Under the pieces are notes generated by a model that was not told the DNA's origin, ran no database searches, and worked only from the letters and a program-made list of their open reading frames with translations. Made by a program: the position numbers and the translations under genes. A stretch of 64,000 nt of DNA from the NCBI GenBank assembly GCA_015039315.1, contig WIDE01000014.1:1-64000 (forward strand), in the 5' to 3' direction. This document shows, piece by piece, positions 48,453 to 59,528 of this stretch (its first letter is position 1; every line of letters starts with the position of its first letter). Source of the stretch: Clavulina sp. PMI_390 (taxonomy: Eukaryota > Basidiomycota > Agaricomycetes > Cantharellales > Hydnaceae).

Positions 48453-50250
48453 ATGGCGGGCACACGCCCCAACCAGCCTCGTGCCTCACCCCCAACGCGC
48501 TCAGCAGGAGCACGGTCTGTCGCATCAGCTTCAGAGCCCTCGCAGTCTGGCTGGGGAAACCATGATAGTTCTCGACCCGAAACTACAGTGAGTTTGTCAC
48601 TTGGTAAGATAGTCAACACGGCCCAGAACCATTGCTCACAAAGCCTTCTGGATCTTGGGATCTTCGCCACAACTTTCTCCTAAATTCTCCGACACTACCC
48701 TTGGAACGACTGCTCTCTGTCTGAAACCTCCCGACTACCGTCAATTTTCGTTGTTGTGTCCATCAGATCGCCAGAGCGATTAGGAAACAAGGGTGCAAGC
48801 CATGCCGTGAAGTCACGATCGAGCTTCCATTCAACGAGTCGGGGTTCCTCGAGACCACGATCATCTACCCTGCCTCACAGCCCGAACCATCCAACCCTCT
48901 GGCCCGCTCGACCAACGCTATAGCCATCTTACTTCATCCTTGGTCACGCGTTGGTGGCAATGCCCATGATCCGTACGTTGCCTCTTTCATTCGTATTCAC
49001 TCGGTGCCTGAGCGCGTCCAGTTTTGGCAACTTTGCTGACTCTGGCTCGCATCTCACGCCTTCTGGCGCATTTCAGAGTGCTACTATCCTTCCTATCATC
49101 ATTCATCCGTCGGGACTACCATGTAATAACCTACAACTCACGGGGAGTAGGAAATTCGAGTGGTTCTCCAACTTGGACTGGGTTTGGAGAGGCGGAGGAC
49201 TTGCAAAAAGTTGTGAGCCTCGCGCTCCAAGAAATTGAGGAAGTCGAAGAGATTGTTCTATTGGTACGTAATTCTCCATCATTCCAGGGTATTCTGGGGT
49301 CGCCCCATTTTTTTTCCTGTCACAAGGGTACATGCCGCCCAGTCGCTAACGTCAATTTTCGTTTCAATTTCTTCTTTTATTTGATCATGCTTGTGCCTGG
49401 CTCTTCGATGGTCTAGGGCTACTCCTATGGGTCATTAGCCGTCTCCATGCATCCTGCGAGACCGTCGGCGCTATTTAGTGCGGCAAACCTTGCTCGAAAC
49501 CGCCACGTTTCCCCAAAACTCCGCATTCGGCATGTTCTCCTCTCGTACCCCCAGGGAGTTCTGTGGCTCCTCTCCTTCTTCCACAGCAAGAGGTATGACG
49601 AGGCCCTCAAAGAGCTGATTAATAGCCCTGGTGCGGATGTGCTCGTTTTGTACGGCGAACACGATCAGTTCACTAAGAAAGAGAAGTATACCACGTGGGC
49701 CAACGGTCTGCGTGCATCATTCGCATCTGGAGAACAGCCTTCTGTCGCAAAAGCTTCCTCCCGCGAGCGGAATGGCTCACCCAACTCGTCTCCCACCAAC
49801 TCGAACAATTCGTCCAGCTCCGCCCAGCCTACCACCCCCCAAGTTGACATGACACCCATCCCTAACCCGAAACTCCAAATCGAAGTCGTCCCAGAGGCGG
49901 ACCACTTCTGGCGTAGCAAGTCCTCGACCATTCGGGCAGCGCGCGCTATTGTTGAGAATTGGCTCGACGGTATTGGCCCGAGCAGTGGGAGCAACGTGGC
50001 AGGCCGGGCTCGCCCGACGTCGACATCTGGGATTGCCACGCCAGGTTCTGGACTGCCTTCCAGCCAAGCCGCATCTGATCGTGAAACAGTGAAAATTGAT
50101 GATGCACCGTCCATCCTAAGCTCGAGAGTCGAGAGAAAGGCATGGAGCGTGTCACCGTCCAGTTCCGCACCATTAGACTCACCCAGTGCTGAGCGAACTG
50201 AATGGATTCCTGACCAACAAGTAGAAGGGCGGGCAGCTTCATCTCAATAA
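48453..50250 (+). CDS. Alpha/beta hydrolase
   Basis: Exons: 48453-48587, 48767-48972, 49077-49263, 49417-50250; 453 residues. The alpha/beta hydrolase core spans about residues 55-340. It has an oxyanion-side block AIAILLHPWSRVGG and NSRGVGNSSG. The nucleophile elbow GYSYGS fits GxSxG with Ser as nucleophile. LVLYGEHDQFT carries the likely acid, and PEADHFW the likely catalytic His. A Ser/Asn/Pro-rich insertion (about 50 residues) splits the acid and His strands. The C-terminal 110 residues are disordered and Ser-rich. No signal peptide, so likely cytosolic. The substrate cannot be told; the block resembles the dienelactone-hydrolase-like COG2945 group. Confidence 0.85.
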
Positions 50251-51819
50251 TCATACAACAACGTTTCCCACCCCCATCCCAGGGTTCTCACAACACTAAT
50301 GCCGCGCTGTCCCTCGTCTCCCTCTCTCCCTGCCCCCATCACCTACCATCTACACTCGTCGGAGGATACATATCTGACTAATTGCACCTCTAGCGCCGCT
50401 ATTCCCAGAGTAACCCCATTCACTTCCTCACCTTCAGTTTTGGTTTTGGGCTTTTTTGCTTTCATCGGGTTCTGCAACCAATACCTTATTTCGCACAATC
50501 ATCGTATCGTCCACTTCATTTTCCCCCTGACTCATTGGCGCCCATAAGCAGCCTCCAGCATTTTCTTCTTCCATATTCCTCCGTCGACATTTCTCCGATG
50601 ATGTTGATCTTTTCATACCACTCAGACCAACCACGACACCGCAACCCTACCCTCCCATTTCCCCTCTCCTCTTAACCCCTCCTATCCACTTTTCTCCCCC
50701 TGTTCGAGATGGTTAACCACAATTTGGCTTCCGTACCTTATTCTTAGTGCTTGCAATTTCTTGGGGATGCCATCCATCCTCGCACCGCATCTGATCTTGT
50801 TCGTTTTCCGCGATGACTCTTCACGGCCAAATTTGCCATCACGATGCTGTGCCACGATTTTCTTTCACCTCTATACACCTCACTATCTAGCCAGTAGCCC
50901 ATCACAGGCTATGTACCTGTATCAATAATACAGTTCTCATCTCGTGTGGCCCACCATCTCTCCAATGATCTAAATCGATCGCTAAGCGAGTTGGGTCCCA
51001 GATTTCCATGACCATAGCGCCTGCAATTATTTGCTACTCCTCAACACAACCAGTGCTTGATCAACACTCTCTGGCATCATGTCACGCCATTTGGCCAAGG
51101 CCGTGCTCGGATACTTGGCAATTGAGCGACAAAAGATATGATATTCTAGCAGTATGTTGTGCGGGCTATTAACAAAGCGGCCATGCGGAATCCGCTTGGA
51201 CTCAGCAGCCTATGATCTGCAAAAGTAGGAAAGTACTAAGTTGCGCAGACATAGCCGCTGCATGGTCACTAATTCTCCGCATTTTCCGTGTTAGATGCAA
51301 TGCTTTGCCACTTTTATCATCGGAGTCATGGAAAATGACCTTGATAGTCCACTTCGATGACCGTCCCATGACTATACGACGTCCGACGACGGCATATGGA
51401 TATAGACTTCAAGATCCGCGGACCAACAGGAAGGCCTCGGTGGGCGCTCCTGTCAAAAAAAAAACAACGTTCCCGGTGGTATTAGGTAATATAATTGTTG
51501 ATGGAGTTGGTTCGCGAATCAAAAGAAGCCTAATGAGGCACCCTGCTCGCGTGGTCGAGGCCGGCGATGTACGTATTGGTATAGCGCATATTAACTTCTA
51601 CAGAAAAATCTGCGTACGAAGATACAAGATAACAAAGTACACATAGTTGAATCACTAATACATAGGCCCAGTGCCAGGAAATACAACGTGAAAACCCCCA
51701 AATGAAAAAGTCTAGCAACGAGGAGAAGTAAAGGAAATTGCAATGAATGATGGAAACCATGTCAGAAAACCACAAGAATCTAAATGGATCAGAAGTACAT
51801 ATTTTGATGCACAAAACCC
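50251..51819. other. Intergenic region, 1.57 kb
   Basis: Pyrimidine-rich 3' flank of the hydrolase (50250-50720) and 3' flank of the transcription factor gene on the minus strand. An A9 run lies near 51457. A 144-codon open frame at 51212-51646 has no motif or biased codon use and is not called. Confidence 0.4.
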
Positions 51820-54800
51820 CTAGAACATCACCGGTGCAATGCCCATGCGGTGCATTGGAGGGGATTGAGTGCTTCGACCGGAGGACGTGCCGGGTCGGGA
51901 AGAAGAAACGGAGGAAGCGACCGAGGATAGCCCCGAGTGAATAATAGGTCCAGGAGCACTAGCATAAGGGGGGCTGATGCTTCCTCGCTCATCTACTGGC
52001 GATGACAAGGGGCTTGAGAATGCAAAGCTCCCACCGCCGCTACTAGCATTGCTCGTGGTGAAATTCATGGCCTGGGTTTGCATCTGCTGCATTACATTGT
52101 TCATGTGCAATGCGTTTGCTAGATTCAAGTTTGTCCCCGGCATGTAGTCCATAGCCATCGGCTGCGGGTGAGGTGTTATACCGGCAGTTGCGGCGTAGAA
52201 GTTGGCACCAGCGAGATATGTGCTCCATGCATCCCAACTATGATGGTCATATATCATCAGCGGAGGTTCACAGGAACACAGGGTAGCGTCGACAGGGGGC
52301 AGTTATTAAAGAGATAGGTGCGATCGTGTCAGATCACTGTGCCGCGTGTTCGTGTAAGAAACTGGAGCTCACCTCTGTCCTCCGCCAGGGAACTGAGAAG
52401 GCGAATGAGGCGCGAAGCTCGAAGGCTGGAACCATGTGCCAAAAAGGCCGTCACCAAATCCATTGACTCCGAATGGAGATGCGTAAAGTGAGTGATACTG
52501 TGGGGTTATTGGCATGGCAGGGTAGAATTCAGGAGCACCATAAGATGAATGGAAGCCCTTCGCTTGTGGGTTCAACCCATTTCCAACCCAGGGTAGAATT
52601 GAGGGAGATGAATTTTGAGAAAAGTAGGGTGGATACTGTGCGTGCGGTGGAAGGAGAGGCGCCGAGCTGGGAGGCGCAGGTGGAGCAGTGGGGAAGGTGG
52701 TCGCAGGAGGGCTGGATTGCCGCGATGCTGCTTTTGATGATGAGGACACTCGAGGGCTTCCTCGTCTTGAGTGAACCTTTGGATGGGTCAAAGGGATCCC
52801 CCCACGCTGAGCAAGATCGTACAAAATGTCGCTGTCAGAAACAATGAAGCCAAGACATCAGCTACTCGGCCGAGTTAGAGCGGCAAGTTCACTTACATCA
52901 TTCGGCGAGTTTTAGTCCACCTGCACAAAAAGCGGGATAGTCAATAAGCATGAATTGACAACAAAATTGCGATACACACTTTTTGGAGACTTTTGTCAGA
53001 ATCTTGATGCACCCGCTAAGGTCAGACTCGACCTGTTGGAGATTACTTGAATGCTCTGATTGCTTGAGCATCCACATTTTGGTGAGAAGGACGATACCAC
53101 ATGCCCATGTGGTATAACATAGATGGGGAGAGAGAAGCACAAGCCGCTCAGACATAACTGCCAATACACGAAGACATGCGGTGGCCGCCTCTGTGCATAT
53201 ATCAAGCCCAGGATAATGATCCGATGCTCGGGTGACGAGTGGGCGATGGAGCATGATCACAGTATAATAGTAGTCGCACATTAGTTCTCCAGACCTTTGC
53301 AGTGCTAGAACATCGGCTTGGCGAGGATCCCAGCGGCCTGAGATAAAGAATGAACGATAAGCATTTGAATAAAATTAGGAAAATTGCGGAACCTACAGTG
53401 ATCCGGGACCGAAGCAAGCCACTTCGCTAGACCAGTATCGAGGCGCTCCACTGTGCGCGCTTCCGCGGTGGCTGTTGGCGGCTTAACGGAGTAGATTGTG
53501 CGTAGGGCGATCGTGAGGAACGAGCCAAGGCGCAATTTGAGTGTCAGGTACTCGATGCAGGCCTGGTCGTCTAGATCATCGTCCCCTGGATAGGGTAGTG
53601 GGACGTCGAGGTCGACACTAGAGAGAGAGACGCGTCCTTTAGTATCTTGAAAGATGACTCTGAGAGAAACTTACTCTTCCTCGTGCACCATTAGAGGCTG
53701 ACCCAGGCTTGAGCTGACGAAGCGATCCAATATCGTAAAGCACCTAACAAGCGAGTGAGCTTCATTAAGACACAGCACAGTATTGCTATCATGCCTTACC
53801 AAAAGCATCGTTTCCATTGTTCAGCCTCAACTGCGTCTCGTTCGGAACTAATTGTGAACTGTCGATGAGCACCTACATCCTGGGCAAACCGGATCCCAAC
53901 TCCAAGGGAGATCCATGCTTCATGCATCTGCCCAAGAGACCAGCGGTAGAGCGTAAGAAGCTGTATAAGGGGCAACCTCGTTAGCGTAAGAGTGGCGGCG
54001 CATGCTAACGGGGTGACTCACGAATGAGGATTGCAAATCAGCCAAAGTTGCCGCCATCAGTCTCCCACCCCACCCTTTCACCTGGTCAAACCATTGCCAC
54101 CCTGGAACATGGACCCCCTGCACCTCCTGCGTCGTTCTTGGGTCTACACTGTACAAGGCAGCGACAGCCAGGACAGCTAGGAGAAGATGGCCAAATCGTC
54201 GGTCTCGTTGATGAAGCTTATCCAAGACTCGGGACCGAAACGAAGCTTCATGGATGACAGGGAACACACGATTGACGTGCTGGAAATAAAGGTCGATGAG
54301 CGCTTGTAAGAGCTCCTCTGACGGGAGGTCGATTCCACTTCTGCGACGGTTCGCTTCGGTGAAGAGAGTGGTGAACCATTGTTCGTTGCTCCAGGGCACA
54401 GAAGTCCGCAGCTTCATCAGCTTCGATTGATGTTGGTCCCGTCTCATCTCCTCGACGAGCTTGAGAAATTTGAAGGCTAAATGATGAATGAAACTGATGA
54501 GCGCCGATAACAGTACGGCATGGTGAGTCACGTACCGCTCGACTCCCCGTAGTACTGGTTCGAGGATTCATCGGTCATCTGAGCCGCAAGCCGAGCAAAC
54601 TCGTCAATGTCGTTATAGGACGAAGAGTCGTCCGATTCGTCCCGACTAGGTGGTTGATAGATTTCGTCTACCAGATGGACAAACTCGGAAGCATCCCAGC
54701 GCGTGGCACGAAGTTCCGCCGTGTCGGGAAGATCGTCAAGGGTAGAAGCCGGAATTCGGGGAGATGAGGCCTGAACGTCATCAGAAAGGAGAGAGAAGCC

Positions 54801-55277
54801 GAGTTCTTTCTCGATTTCGGCGTGAGTAGCGTGCTGCACGCGGTAGGGAGGAATTGTGTTGAAATCATTGGCATGTGGAAAACGGCCCATATAATGATAA
54901 CCTTACCTTCTCGAGAAGCCGTTGCATCAATGTCAAACGCTCTTCAAGCGATTCGGTGTATGCTTTGGTAGGAGCTCTTCGCTTTGACATGCTTATGAAC
55001 GTGCATGTCACTGGAACAGAAAATAGAGGTCGTCTTAATATATGGATAAAGTGCAGAAGAGGGAGGGGGGATGATCATACAGCCAGATGAGGCGCAGAGC
55101 GAGCAATTCTTCCCAGTGGTTTCAAGACCATCGCATCGAATCTAGTGACGGGAAGGGTGAGACCATGAGCCTCCATGGATGAACCAAAGCGATGTCGATG
55201 CAGCGTACTTTACGCTTTCGACAGGCATCGCAAGCCCGAGGCCGTAGCGGCTTGAAGCGTCCTCCATCAACAGCCAT
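51820..55277 (-). CDS. Zn2Cys6 fungal-specific transcription factor
   Basis: Nuclear regulator. The start ATG (55275-55277) opens an exon giving PRACDACRKRK. The next two exons complete a binuclear zinc cluster, C-x2-C-x6-C-x9-C-x2-C-x6-C: CDACRKRKIRC, then NCSLC and LTCTF. A linker and coiled-coil dimerisation helix follow (AYTESLEERLTLMQRLLEK). The middle homology region (Fungal_trans, PF04082 type) runs from about 54350 down to 53200 and includes LIDLYFQHVNRVFPVIHEAS, GRLMAATLADLQSSF and EYLTLKLRLGSFLTIALRT. The C-terminus (51820-52824) is rich in Pro, Ser, Met and Gln, as in activation domains. Intron boundaries between 52258 and 54500 were not all resolved. The target pathway is unknown; the zinc cluster plus linker recalls XlnR-type regulators. 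Confidence 0.85.
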
Positions 55278-55605
55278 AGCACAAGAACTCGAAGACGTTG
55301 GTTATAGGCGTTTAGATTAGAGCCAGATCGCTACAGATACTTGGAGGTCGGGGTGAAGGCACAAGGGGCAAAAGAGGTTGACTTTCGAGAGCAGCCAAAG
55401 CGGCTGGCCCAAATATAAACAACGGAAATCAATACAAATTCAGCATTATCGCCACCTATTGCGCGAATACAGTTACTGTAGCAGATGCAACCAAATTAAT
55501 ATTACGAGGTAATTCCCGAATTCAAACGAAGTGTGACGCATAGATAAGGCTGTGTGATTGAACAAAAAGAACAGGCCGATGAGAAGAAGAATCTAGCTTC
55601 ACGCC
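55278..55605. other. Intergenic region, 328 bp
   Basis: Promoter of the Zn2Cys6 gene and 3' flank of the O-fucosyltransferase-like gene, both on the minus strand. Moderately AT-rich; nothing specific is seen. Confidence 0.4.
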
Positions 55606-57425
55606 CTAAAGCTCCACTCGACTGAAGTAGTCTACAATATTCTTGAGGCTATAGTATTTTTGCTGCTCGTGCTCTTGGATCACCCGGCTCCGCGTTGAGA
55701 TGATCTGGTCAGTAAATGAGCTGTCACAGTTTGCGTTAGATTGCAGCCACCAGGCATTCAGACTTGAATGACTATCTCGAAGCTTCTCACCTTTGCCGGC
55801 TACAGTCTTTCATTCCGCCGAGAAACCAATCCGCGCGGATCGCCACCAACTTATCAAGAATCGCCCGCAATCCAGGGTCTGATTCGTCATACGAGATCAG
55901 CGATCCAGAGTCTTGGCGTCCTAGTTCATCTGCAAGGGACGTCAATTTGTGTCCGAAAAGAGGGCCGCCATCCTTGAAGGCCGCTTCCAGGAGCCGCATC
56001 GCAACATGGTGGAGCTCGCTGACGTGTTTGAATGTGCCAGAATGAGCCAATGCCCCTGGGCTTCGGAGAGGATAGTCTGTGGCCAGATAGACTGTTGCGG
56101 CTGGGCTAATCTCGAAGACAATCTTGTCGGCTCCGTGGGATGTGCGGCTAGAACCAGCATGTTCCAGGGACTGAATGCTTGATACCAGTCCTGACGCACA
56201 TGCTGGCATGTGCTCCACGGGAACCGTCTCCATGCGCCAATGAACAGCAATGAATGGCGATATGCTCGAAGCAATCACTTGCGCCAAGTCAATCCAACGT
56301 AGTGAATACTCTACATGTAGCCCAGGTGGAACAGGAAGAACTGGGTATCTGAGTTCCCAAGTTACGGTTAGCACCTCGCGCGACTCCTTAGCGAACAGTG
56401 CAATAATGTCGTGACTTAGACCGAGAGCCGCGCCTGGTTTTATGTACCATTTTGGGTCGAAAGGCTGAATGATCGTTGACAATGACTCGTCAAGTTGCAG
56501 TCTTGGCGTCTTCTCAAGCAAACATGTATTTCGCAGAAGTTTGGGAGTCCCATAGAATGCCGCAGAATAGTTCGTAAGCTGGAGTGTGGTTAATTCATTG
56601 TCGCTGATAGCAGGGGAGAGAATGTGGAAAGCACGCCCTGTCGGTCGCGTGGCTCGTTGAGAGGTCCATTCCTGGAAAGCTTCGAATGAGATAAACGGGA
56701 TATCATGGTATCTGAACGCTTCTTCTTGATAGTAAAATTCGAAAGGATTGCGATAGCAGGTGCCGAACCGGGACTTCCACATGGGAGGAAGTACGAGGGT
56801 ACGATTCAACTTGTGAGCAAGAAGCCCAAGCTGAAACACATGCTGGATTGCCTTTGATTCCTGTTCTCCGATCCTGCGGCGCATCTATTAAGGGCCGGGC
56901 CTGCTTGACTCCATGTGTAGAGGCAACTTACCACGTGGGCAATAAAAATCGACAGCCATAAAGTGGAGGACACAATGCGGTATCAGCTTTAACGTTTGGC
57001 CAGAGCTCCACTACCTTGCTTCGCGTTATCGTAGGTGCTTCGGGTATAGATGAGACACGAGGTGGGGAATGCGGGTTCATCGGCATAGTCCACTCATAAT
57101 CGTCGTCACTACCAGCAATTTGCGCGTGGTACTGAATCCTAGCTTCCACCTCCTCGTATTTCTGACGATCCAAGACAGGGACACGCCCACGAAATCGGGT
57201 AGAGCTCCGGGGCGGAGCAACCTGGCGATGTGCATAATTATGTTGGGAACGGAAGAGCCAGAGCAACCCAGTAACGAGGCCGACAAGAAAAGTGCATTGC
57301 AGGAATGATCTCCAGAAACGAGGTGATAGGCATATACGGAGCATCCGCCGATGATGGTAATACGCCCTTTGAGGACGTCGCGTGGGTGATTTTGACGACA
57401 ATTTGACGCGTCTCGTTTCTCTCAT
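55606..57425 (-). CDS. Type II membrane O-fucosyltransferase-like protein
   Basis: Exons (minus order): 56932-57425, 55791-56873, 55606-55720; 563 residues. A basic N-terminus (RRVKLSSKSPTRRPQR) precedes one transmembrane helix at about residues 40-57 (FLVGLVTGLLWLF), giving a Golgi-type II topology with a short stem. The luminal domain carries marks of the GDP-fucose O-fucosyltransferase (GT-B) superfamily: LAHKLNRTLVLPPMW near the start, PFIAVHWRMETV (the Arg that contacts the nucleotide sugar in the family), VYLATDYP, and DKLVAIRADWFLGG near the end. The acceptor protein is unknown. Introns are few compared with neighbours. Divergent from the gene at 57706. Confidence 0.75.
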
Positions 57426-57705
57426 AGCCGTGCGACTCTTTGGCCGCTCGAACCAAACAACAACAATTCAACCTCTCAAGCCGTCACGTTGTTGACGTCC
57501 ACCACTCTCCCAGTTCGAGCCAAACATCTTTCGTCGGCCTTCGAGACACCGGATGCTAATTTGATTTAGCAACTGCATCTGCGCATCGTATTTCCTGGGA
57601 GTCACTTCATTCGGGGATCATCGGTTTCACAGAGTCCCATAACTCCACAATCGCCAAGCAAATCTGCTGCACAGGCAGCGCGCATCTCATATTTGATCAC
57701 TATCT

Positions 57706-59298
57706 ATGCCGAGCAGTGAGATCCTTGGCCGCCTCCGTGGTCGCCGCAAGTCCAAAGTTCTGGTCGACAATGAATGGCAGGCCTCCCCAGACTTCTACCT
57801 CCTGTGCGAGGCGATGTATAAACACATCATTCGAACCGACATTTCTTGCACCAACGGGATAGCTATGGTCGATATTCGGAAGTACCTTAATTGGTGGAAA
57901 CTGCGGACATGCGGCAGAACTCTAGAATTTCATTCGTTTCCTGTGAGAACCCCTGCTACATGGCCGCGAGTATTTATAGTAATTATCCTCGTTCATCGCC
58001 TAGATAAAACTGAAAGATCCGGAGGAAGAAAGTGCTATTCTCGCGTTGCTGAACCTGGCAGATGTTCCTTATGAGTCTATCGAGGTCAGTAGACAAACAG
58101 CTGTCGCTTAGTAGCACTTCGATGATTCTGAATCCATTTTGGCAGCATGACAGTCAGCCACTTACCGTTTTGAGGACCGAAGGATTCAGTGCTTTGATGT
58201 TATGGAATGTCAGATGCGATCCCTACGAATCTCTCAGGGTAAGACTGACCTTTGGTGTGATTGGGTACGCTCGACCTCACCCTCTAAACACAGTGCTTCA
58301 ACGAGACAACCCAGTCGTCAGACTTCAAAGATCATGCCGATAAGAAAGTGTCTTTCTCTTCAATGCCAAGATCCCACCTCCCTGAGATTCCAGACGCTCA
58401 AGCCCAGGTGATACAGAAAAAATGGCGATCCGATGTGGTCGAAAAGCTTCAACGTGACCGACTGGATCGCCTAGCGTCTAGAAATAGGAATAAATCCCCG
58501 GAGCCTCGTAGTGTTCCATCCTCCTCTCGTTCACCGACTACGAAAACCCCCCAACAGCCCCCCAAACCTCAACCCCCCTCAACCTCAAGACTTTCTCCCA
58601 TGCCTCCTCCATCACCTCGTTCATCACAGAAGCATGCGCAGACATCAACCGTTTCGTCTCAGCGGGACCCTCCTTCTCAGCGAGAGCCTCCTTCCCAGCG
58701 GAACCCTGCTTCTTCTCAGCGTGATCCCCCTTCTAGACGGAACCTCCTTTCACGGGACCGCCCTCCACGCCAGGAACCCACTGTATCTCGAAGGAAGTTA
58801 ACGAAAACTGCCCCAGCCCCTTCTCGACCTTCGTCGTCCCGAAACCCTCAAGCTTCAGCACCAACTCCCTCAAGAGCTATCGCCGAGGAAGAGTCATCCG
58901 TTGTTCCTGGGGCATACGTGGAACCCACCCCAGCAGATGACGTGGAATCTCAAACATCAGTGGAGAACGTCGACGTAACGGAGGCCGAGCCATCCTCTAC
59001 TCGCGCCCCTCCTTCCGAAGCAGAGCCCGCGCCTCAACAAAGCTCAACTTGGCGTGATATTGCCTGGGTGGTGGGCTCCCGGGCCCTCTACGAGACCATT
59101 ACTGCTCTTGGGAGAGAGCATTCTGTTCGCACAGAAGAGCGGCAGCTGGACATGCGCCTTCGAGCTTCTGAGGCTCAACATAATCAGGAAATGTGGGCCA
59201 ATGTCGCATCATGGGGAGCATGGAGCGTTCAAACTGCCATACAATACTATTTCAGGGGCCCCGCAACCGTTGGTCGCAACCTGATCCGTAATGGGTAA
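57706..59298 (+). CDS. Uncharacterised low-complexity protein
   Basis: Not recognised. Exons: 57706-57942, 58004-58084, 58146-58238, 58294-59298; 471 residues. The N-terminal 160 residues look folded (FYLLCEAMYKHIIRTDISC, YLNWWKLRTC, LALLNLADVPYESIE). A basic helix follows (QVIQKKWRSDVVEKLQRDRL), an IQ-like or coiled segment. Residues 215-350 are Pro/Ser/Gln/Arg-rich with imperfect SQRDPP/SQREPP/SQRNPA units (about 58657-58750). The C-terminal 80 residues contain a predicted amphipathic helix (ETITALGREHSVRTEERQL) and WANVASWGAWSVQTAIQYYF, which may touch a membrane. No enzymatic motif. The exon structure is supported by phase and splice consensus only. Confidence 0.6.
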
Positions 59299-59528
59299 GT
59301 ATTATACAGTGTTATTTGGGGTTTAGGAGGCTGGCGCTTTCTGTTTGATTGTATGTAATAATTTCCAGGACTTGGGGCCCTAATACGATTACCAATCTAC
59401 CTCATATGTGCGATGAATACTCAGATCGACGCTGACAGTGATCTTGCCGTCTCGTAATAAATCCCCATAACGGTGCGCCTCCTTAAGTGAACATGTCATC
59501 CGCTGAGAACAACGCCCCTTGGATACTT

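Noticed and set aside
51212..51646. 144-codon open frame on the plus strand
   Set aside because: No motif, unbiased codon use, no splice partner, and it lies in the 3' flank of two convergent genes.
56874..56931. Acceptor directly before ATGCGCCGCAG in the O-fucosyltransferase-like gene
   Set aside because: It creates a TGA at the junction. The CAG acceptor 11 nt further in gives PTWIGEQESK in phase.
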